Shown here piece by piece: positions 5,185-8,587 of a stretch of 8,587 bases of DNA. This DNA comes from an uncultured Clostridia bacterium (lineage in GTDB: Bacteria; Bacillota; Clostridia; Oscillospirales; Ruminococcaceae), in the NCBI GenBank assembly GCA_946563605.1, contig CAMNVW010000052.1:1-8587 (forward strand), given 5' to 3'. Position numbers and translations under genes: made by a program. Under the pieces are notes generated by a model, which saw only the letters and a list, made by a program, of their open reading frames with translations, was not told where the DNA came from and made no database searches. The stretch's first letter is position 1. Every line of letters starts with the position of its first letter.

Positions 5185-7392
5185 CTATGTTCCTGCCTTT
5201 CCGTCCATTTGAATCTTGAGCACCGGCTGGTCGCGCAAAACAGGAAATTGTCCTGCGCCAACACGCTGGTTTTCCTTTTCCATTATAGCATAATTCTGCC
5301 CATTTTTTAACAGTTTTTTCTCTTTTACAAAAAGTGAGGTTCCCTCTTGGGTCTGCTGTATAGTTACACCGCCCAAAAGCTGTGCGCTGATTCCTTCCGG
5401 CGACACGATTTCCCTGCCGTTTGCTGCCTTTTTAATATGTTCGTAAAACTGTCCCTGCGGTACGGCAACCACCTTTGCCGGAAATTCTGTGAGCAGCAGG
5501 TCTATCCCTGCGCTTTCATCGGTGTCCTTGCTGTCACAAAACAAAAGTTCCAGTTTCTCTACCCCTTCGCAGTGCAGAATCGAGGCAATCTCGTCCGCTT
5601 CATAGCTGCTGACAATATCTCCGACGACTGCACCTTGTCCATCTCTTGTCAGAATGGTTGCGTTTTCTGTTACAAATATATTCAGCACGCCTTGATTTGC
5701 CCAAAGCTGTGCCGCTTGTGACATACAGATCAAAAACACCGAAGCATAAATCCAGCACCTTGCGCGTATCCGGCGTGCTTTTGTTGTTATTTTACCAAAG
5801 CGGTATACCAAAAGAAGCAGCAGAAGGATGCAGACCACGCTGCACAGCAGGTCAACGACAGAATGAGAATAGAAAAGCACCTTCGGAATCATAGAAATTC
5901 CTTTGCTGACCAGTAAAATCCACCGCGCAAAGATCCCTGCTATCCCTGCCGCAGCTTTTGCCGCTGCCAATAAAATTGACCAGTTCAGCGCATGATAAAG
6001 GAATCCCAACAGAATCGAAACAACCGAGAAAATCATCAGCGGCATAACTGCCCACAATGATAAGACGGCTGCCAAAACACTCCATACAGCGGTGGCATGA
6101 TAATAATACAGCATGAGCGGAGCCGAAAAAACAGACGCCACAATCGACATTGCTGCAACAGCGCAACCGCTGCGTATCCACTTTTCTGTTCGTACACCGC
6201 ACCGACCCATCACATAACGAATCGGTCTTGTATGGCATAGCAGCCAAGTAAGCGGATTTGCGCAGAGAATCACTCCCAAGGTGATCCAAAAAGAGAACTG
6301 AAAAGAAACGGAATAGAGTGAAAACGGCGCATCCGCCAAAATAAAAATCACTGCCGCCGACCAAGCGGAAAGACTGTCCCGATCGCGATGCAAAAGGGTT
6401 CCCAGCACATAGAGACTTGTCATAATGCCCGCTCTGACTGCTGACGGCGAAAACTGCGCCAGGGAAATATATCCCCAAACCGGCAGCAAAGAAAAAAGTC
6501 CTGCAAAACGTTCGGGAATACCCAGTTTTTTAAAAAGCTTTGTGCAAAAAGCCGCTACCAGTGTAATATGAATACCCGATACCGCCAGAATATGCAGCAG
6601 TCCTACATTGTGCAGCATTGCCTGAAACGGCTGTTCCAAATTTCCTTTCTCTCCAAACAGCACGCCCTCCACAATTCCAAGCACCGGCGCATGATAGAGC
6701 ATTCTTGTTTCTTCCATAATTTGCGAACGGAGCGTGCGTTTTTCCTGCATCAGCTCAATCGGATTCGCACCGGCAAAAACATAAAAGAAAATGTTTCTGC
6801 CGCGGTCATAATTTCCAATCTCGGTAACGATCGGCGCTGTAAAACCGATGATATCACCAACATCCGCTACCGGTTCCTCAAAACTATACAGACGCGCTTT
6901 CAAGCCTTTCGGCAAATCCGAATTATCCGCTGTGCGAATCAAATACTTGCAGCCATAATCCGTCACTTCCCATTCCAGAACCTGTGCTTCAATTGTCGGC
7001 TCACCCTCAAAATGTTTTACACACGCAGCTGTTTTCTCCATCGCATAAAAATTGTTCATCAACGCAGCGGCGGCTGACAACGCAACCAACGCAAACACCG
7101 ACGCCGTTTTCTTTTGCCGTACACCATAAAACATGATATTGACAGCAAAAATTATCCCGAGAACAATCATCCCTACGGTAACACATCGGTGCATCAGTGT
7201 TTTTTCTTGCAGAAAAATTTCGTACAGCGGAATAAAAAGTGCTGTAACCGCCAGAAAAGTGAACGCTGTATAGCAAATCGGTCTCTTGATTTGTCTTTTC
7301 GTATTTTTGCATCCTGATGCAGAAATCGAGTGCCTGCACTTTTCCCTGCATGATTTCTTCTCTGCTAAAGTCTCCACTGTTTCACTCCTCAT
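5185..7392 (-). CDS. comEC: ComEC/Rec2-family DNA uptake channel with degenerate C-terminal domain
   Basis: This polytopic membrane protein of about 735 residues would form the channel that carries single-stranded DNA into the cell during natural transformation. The order is a basic cytoplasmic start, two to three membrane segments (about 40-115), an OB-like exported domain (about 130-215, the DUF4131 region), and the competence domain with 'GLLHILAVSGIHI' (about 265-277) and 'SPSAVRAGIM' (about 316-325). 'SVSFQFSFW' (about 362-370), further membrane helices to about 560 and a soluble tail of about 165 residues follow. The tail aligns in position with the metallo-beta-lactamase-like domain of ComEC but has no HxHxDH or DxGQGDa motif. 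The start is uncertain: the ATG at 7392 (with a GTG just before it at 7395) lacks a clear ribosome site, while GTG at 7377 has AGGAG 7 nt upstream. Its TAG stop is 1 nt before the holA ATG. Confidence 0.92.
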   Translation of the reverse strand: MRSETVETLAEKKSCREKCRHSISASGCKNTKRQIKRPICYTAFTFLAVTALFIPLYEIFLQEKTLMHRCVTVGMIVLGIIFAVNIMFYGVRQKKTASVFALVALSAAAALMNNFYAMEKTAACVKHFEGEPTIEAQVLEWEVTDYGCKYLIRTADNSDLPKGLKARLYSFEEPVADVGDIIGFTAPIVTEIGNYDRGRNIFFYVFAGANPIELMQEKRTLRSQIMEETRMLYHAPVLGIVEGVLFGEKGNLEQPFQAMLHNVGLLHILAVSGIHITLVAAFCTKLFKKLGIPERFAGLFSLLPVWGYISLAQFSPSAVRAGIMTSLYVLGTLLHRDRDSLSAWSAAVIFILADAPFSLYSVSFQFSFWITLGVILCANPLTWLLCHTRPIRYVMGRCGVRTEKWIRSGCAVAAMSIVASVFSAPLMLYYYHATAVWSVLAAVLSLWAVMPLMIFSVVSILLGFLYHALNWSILLAAAKAAAGIAGIFARWILLVSKGISMIPKVLFYSHSVVDLLCSVVCILLLLLLVYRFGKITTKARRIRARCWIYASVFLICMSQAAQLWANQGVLNIFVTENATILTRDGQGAVVGDIVSSYEADEIASILHCEGVEKLELLFCDSKDTDESAGIDLLLTEFPAKVVAVPQGQFYEHIKKAANGREIVSPEGISAQLLGGVTIQQTQEGTSLFVKEKKLLKNGQNYAIMEKENQRVGAGQFPVLRDQPVLKIQMDGKAGT

Positions 7393-7496
7393 CACTCAAT
7401 CTGCCCATTTGTTCCTATCTATGAAAGCCGTTGTCAAAATCGTTTTGCGTATTTTCTCAAGTAGGTTTTAAAAAAATGTCCCTGTCATGATTTTTC

Positions 7497-7512
7497 TTAT
7501 AGGATCCTATAA
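7497..7512. promoter_or_regulatory. Perfect 16-bp palindrome in the comEC/tspO intergenic region
   Basis: TTATAGGATCCTATAA is self-complementary over all 16 positions. It lies 75 nt upstream of the tspO start and 105 nt upstream of the comEC start. The A/T-rich TATAAATAATAAC just after it could contain the tspO -10 region, although no good -35 is visible. Position and symmetry suit a dimeric repressor operator, but the regulator is unknown. Confidence 0.45.
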
Positions 7513-7586
7513 ATAATAACATAACAGTGTGATTTTTGTCACCCTTCTTCAACACAAACCGCATCATTGAAAGGAGTCTGAAATTG

Positions 7587-8081
7587 ATGTCCAAAAAACA
7601 ATCTGTCATTTCCTGCATCATGCTTTTTGCTGTTACTTTTGCTGTCAGCGGATTTTCCGCCTTGCTGACCAAAGACAGTATGAAGCTTTATCCTTCATTA
7701 ACCAAACCGCCGTTTGCCCCTCCGGCTATCGCTTTTCCCATCGTCTGGAGCATCTTGTTTGCTTTGATGTCTGTTTCTGCATGGCTGATATTGCGCACCC
7801 TTACACAGTTTTTTACCGTCAAAGGCGCATTGTGTTCTCCGTCGATGCTCTTGTATTTTGTACAGTTGAGCGTTAATTTCTTCTGGCCAATTCTGTTTTT
7901 CCGTTTCCGGCTGTACCTGCCTGCCTTTTTCTGGCTGCTGCTTTTGGTATTTCTGGTTACAAAAATGATTCTCTCCTTTTGGCGCATCCACAAACCATCT
8001 GCCCTGCTCCAGCTTCCTTATCTTCTGTGGCTGATCTTTGCCGGTTATTTAAACCTTGGCATCTGGATTTTAAACCGGTAA
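7587..8081 (+). CDS. tspO: TspO/MBR family tryptophan-rich membrane protein
   Basis: From the ATG at 7587 this gives 164 residues, the usual TspO length, with five hydrophobic segments. TspO proteins bind porphyrins and related ligands in the membrane and are linked to stress and tetrapyrrole handling; the bacterial role varies by species. The loop 'YPSLTKPPFAPPAIAFPIVW' (about 35-54) matches the family's L.kP.w.pP..vF..vW block. 'VNFFWPILFF' (about 95-104) matches NxxWs.lFF, and 'LQLPYLLWLIFAGYLNLGIW' (about 142-161) matches LL.PYl.W..fA..LN. Seven tryptophans are present. AAGGAG at 7571-7576 is 10 nt from this ATG and 7 nt from an in-frame TTG at 7584, so the protein may start one codon earlier. 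The same frame reaches an ATG at 7536, upstream of the ribosome site, which adds a non-family extension and is unlikely. It is divergent from comEC. Confidence 0.88.
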   Translation: MSKKQSVISCIMLFAVTFAVSGFSALLTKDSMKLYPSLTKPPFAPPAIAFPIVWSILFALMSVSAWLILRTLTQFFTVKGALCSPSMLLYFVQLSVNFFWPILFFRFRLYLPAFFWLLLLVFLVTKMILSFWRIHKPSALLQLPYLLWLIFAGYLNLGIWILNR

Positions 8082-8089
8082 TATTGCTT

Positions 8090-8106
8090 CGCAAGCTGTG
8101 CTTGCG
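8090..8106 (+). repeat. Hairpin downstream of tspO
   Basis: CGCAAGC and GCTTGCG form a 7-bp stem with a 3-nt loop, 8 nt after the tspO stop. Its position suits a transcription end, but the bases that follow are A-rich instead of a U-tract, so a standard intrinsic terminator is not shown. It could instead stabilise the tspO mRNA 3' end. Confidence 0.4.
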
Positions 8107-8117
8107 GCAAAAGAAAG

Positions 8118-8179
8118 CCTCGCTTTGTTGAAGTTTTCTGCTGTTCTTGCTACACTGAAACCATCAAACGAAAGCGAGG
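8118..8179 (+). repeat. Inverted repeat flanking the XRE promoter, downstream arm covers the ribosome binding site
   Basis: CCTCGCTTT (8118-8126) and AAAGCGAGG (8171-8179) are exact reverse complements. A G-U pair extends the outside and GTT/AAC plus GA/TC extend the inside with single-base bulges. The right arm contains the GAGG that serves the XRE gene. Transcripts starting at the promoter between the arms would not contain the left arm; transcripts reading through from tspO would. Confidence 0.55.
8128..8156 (+). promoter_or_regulatory. Sigma-A type promoter for the XRE gene
   Basis: TTGAAG (8128-8133) and TACACT (8151-8156) are separated by exactly 17 nt, and a TG one base before the -10 gives an extended -10. 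Transcription would start near 8162-8164, leaving a leader of about 25 nt. This is the best promoter match in the window. Confidence 0.65.
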
Positions 8180-8187
8180 TATTTTTT

Positions 8188-8587
8188 ATGACAATGGGTG
8201 AAAAGATCCAATCTCTAAGAAAAAAGAACAATTGGTCACAGGAAACGCTGGCGGAAAAGCTTATGGTTTCCCGTCAGGCTGTCTCATTATGGGAACGAGA
8301 TGAATCCCAGCCCGAACTTGATAAACTGCTGACTTTAAGCAAACTGTTCGGTGTTTCCACAGATTATTTGATTGATGACGATTTAGAGGAACCAATCTCT
8401 ACTGTATCTGCTGCCTTTGATTCCCGCGTTTCTTCTGAACAATCCCCCGAATCAGATTTCACTGCCGCATCCATTTTTACCACTGTTTTGGCCCTCGCCG
8501 GATTATTAACATCTGCATTTTTGTGGTATCAGTTTCAAAATGCTCTTTCGATTCTGCTGGGGCTTTTTATGCAGCTTGGCAGCGTCT
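8188..8587 (+). CDS. XRE-family (Cro/C1) repressor with C-terminal membrane segments, cut by right window edge
   Basis: The frame opens at the ATG at 8188 and runs 133 codons to the window edge with no stop. GAGG (8176-8179) lies 8 nt before the start; a second ATG at 8194 would have 14-nt spacing and is less likely. Residues about 6-62 form a Cro/C1 helix-turn-helix: 'IQSLRKKNNWSQETLAEKL' then 'VSRQAVSLWERDESQPELD' and 'LSKLFGVSTDYLI', all classic. An acidic, serine-rich linker (about 63-93) leads into hydrophobic segments (about 94-113 and from about 119 on). It therefore looks like a membrane-tethered transcription factor, a common clostridial type. Its target is unknown; TspO immediately upstream is a candidate partner. 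The inverted repeat around its promoter may reflect its own regulation. Confidence 0.85.
   Translation, partial: MTMGEKIQSLRKKNNWSQETLAEKLMVSRQAVSLWERDESQPELDKLLTLSKLFGVSTDYLIDDDLEEPISTVSAAFDSRVSSEQSPESDFTAASIFTTVLALAGLLTSAFLWYQFQNALSILLGLFMQLGSV

Noticed and set aside
5852..6478. Long minus-strand open frame of 208 codons inside comEC
   Set aside because: It lies wholly within the comEC frame, is rich in Cys, Ser and Gly with no family motif, and comEC itself has unmistakable motifs there.
7409..7437. TTGACA on the minus strand upstream of comEC as a promoter
   Set aside because: The -35 is perfect, but the hexamer 17 nt downstream (GAACAA) and its neighbours do not match a -10 element.
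7457..7672. Minus-strand frame of 71 codons across the tspO start
   Set aside because: It overlaps the comEC/tspO regulatory region and tspO itself, and shows no motif or ribosome binding site.

Overview
The window looks like a chromosomal segment of a low-to-mid GC, gut-type Clostridia (Firmicutes/Bacillota, most likely an Oscillospiraceae/Ruminococcaceae relative). This is inferred from the tightly packed comEC-holA-RNase M5-like order, the AGGAGG-type ribosome binding sites, and the MBOAT/DHHW pair, all common in that group. I see no rRNA, tRNA, CRISPR array, insertion sequence or phage gene.

Layout, left to right. (1) 1-347, minus: the 5' part of an unidentified cytoplasmic protein, cut by the window edge. 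(2) 436-849, plus: a small single-pass membrane protein with a short exported domain. (3) 872-3362, minus: a two-gene envelope unit, an MBOAT-fold membrane protein followed by a DHHW/AlgX-like SGNH-fold partner. (4) 3480-7392, minus: a housekeeping run of comEC (DNA uptake channel), holA (DNA polymerase III delta, clamp loader) and an RNase M5-like Toprim protein. (5) 7587-8081, plus: a TspO/MBR family membrane protein, divergent from comEC. (6) 8188 to the right edge, plus: an XRE-family repressor with C-terminal membrane segments, cut by the window edge.

How they work together. comEC, holA and the Toprim gene are co-directional with 1-nt and 45-nt gaps and probably form one transcript. The MBOAT and DHHW genes are translationally coupled: the ribosome binding site of the second overlaps the stop of the first. 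In acylating systems such a pair moves an acyl group across the membrane (MBOAT) and places it on an extracellular polymer (SGNH/DHHW).

The main point of interest is that both proteins of that pair have intact, full-length frames but lack the residues thought to do the chemistry. The MBOAT has GLWFG instead of GLWHG and RFNIS instead of RWHIS. The partner has TSPDLT instead of TDHHWT and DES instead of the DS(Y/F) nucleophile block. This suggests either a non-catalytic membrane complex or an undescribed active-site variant. Secondary points are a ComEC whose C-terminal metallo-beta-lactamase-like domain has no metal-binding motif, a perfect 16-bp palindrome in the comEC/tspO intergenic region, and an inverted repeat around the XRE promoter that could block translation from read-through transcripts.
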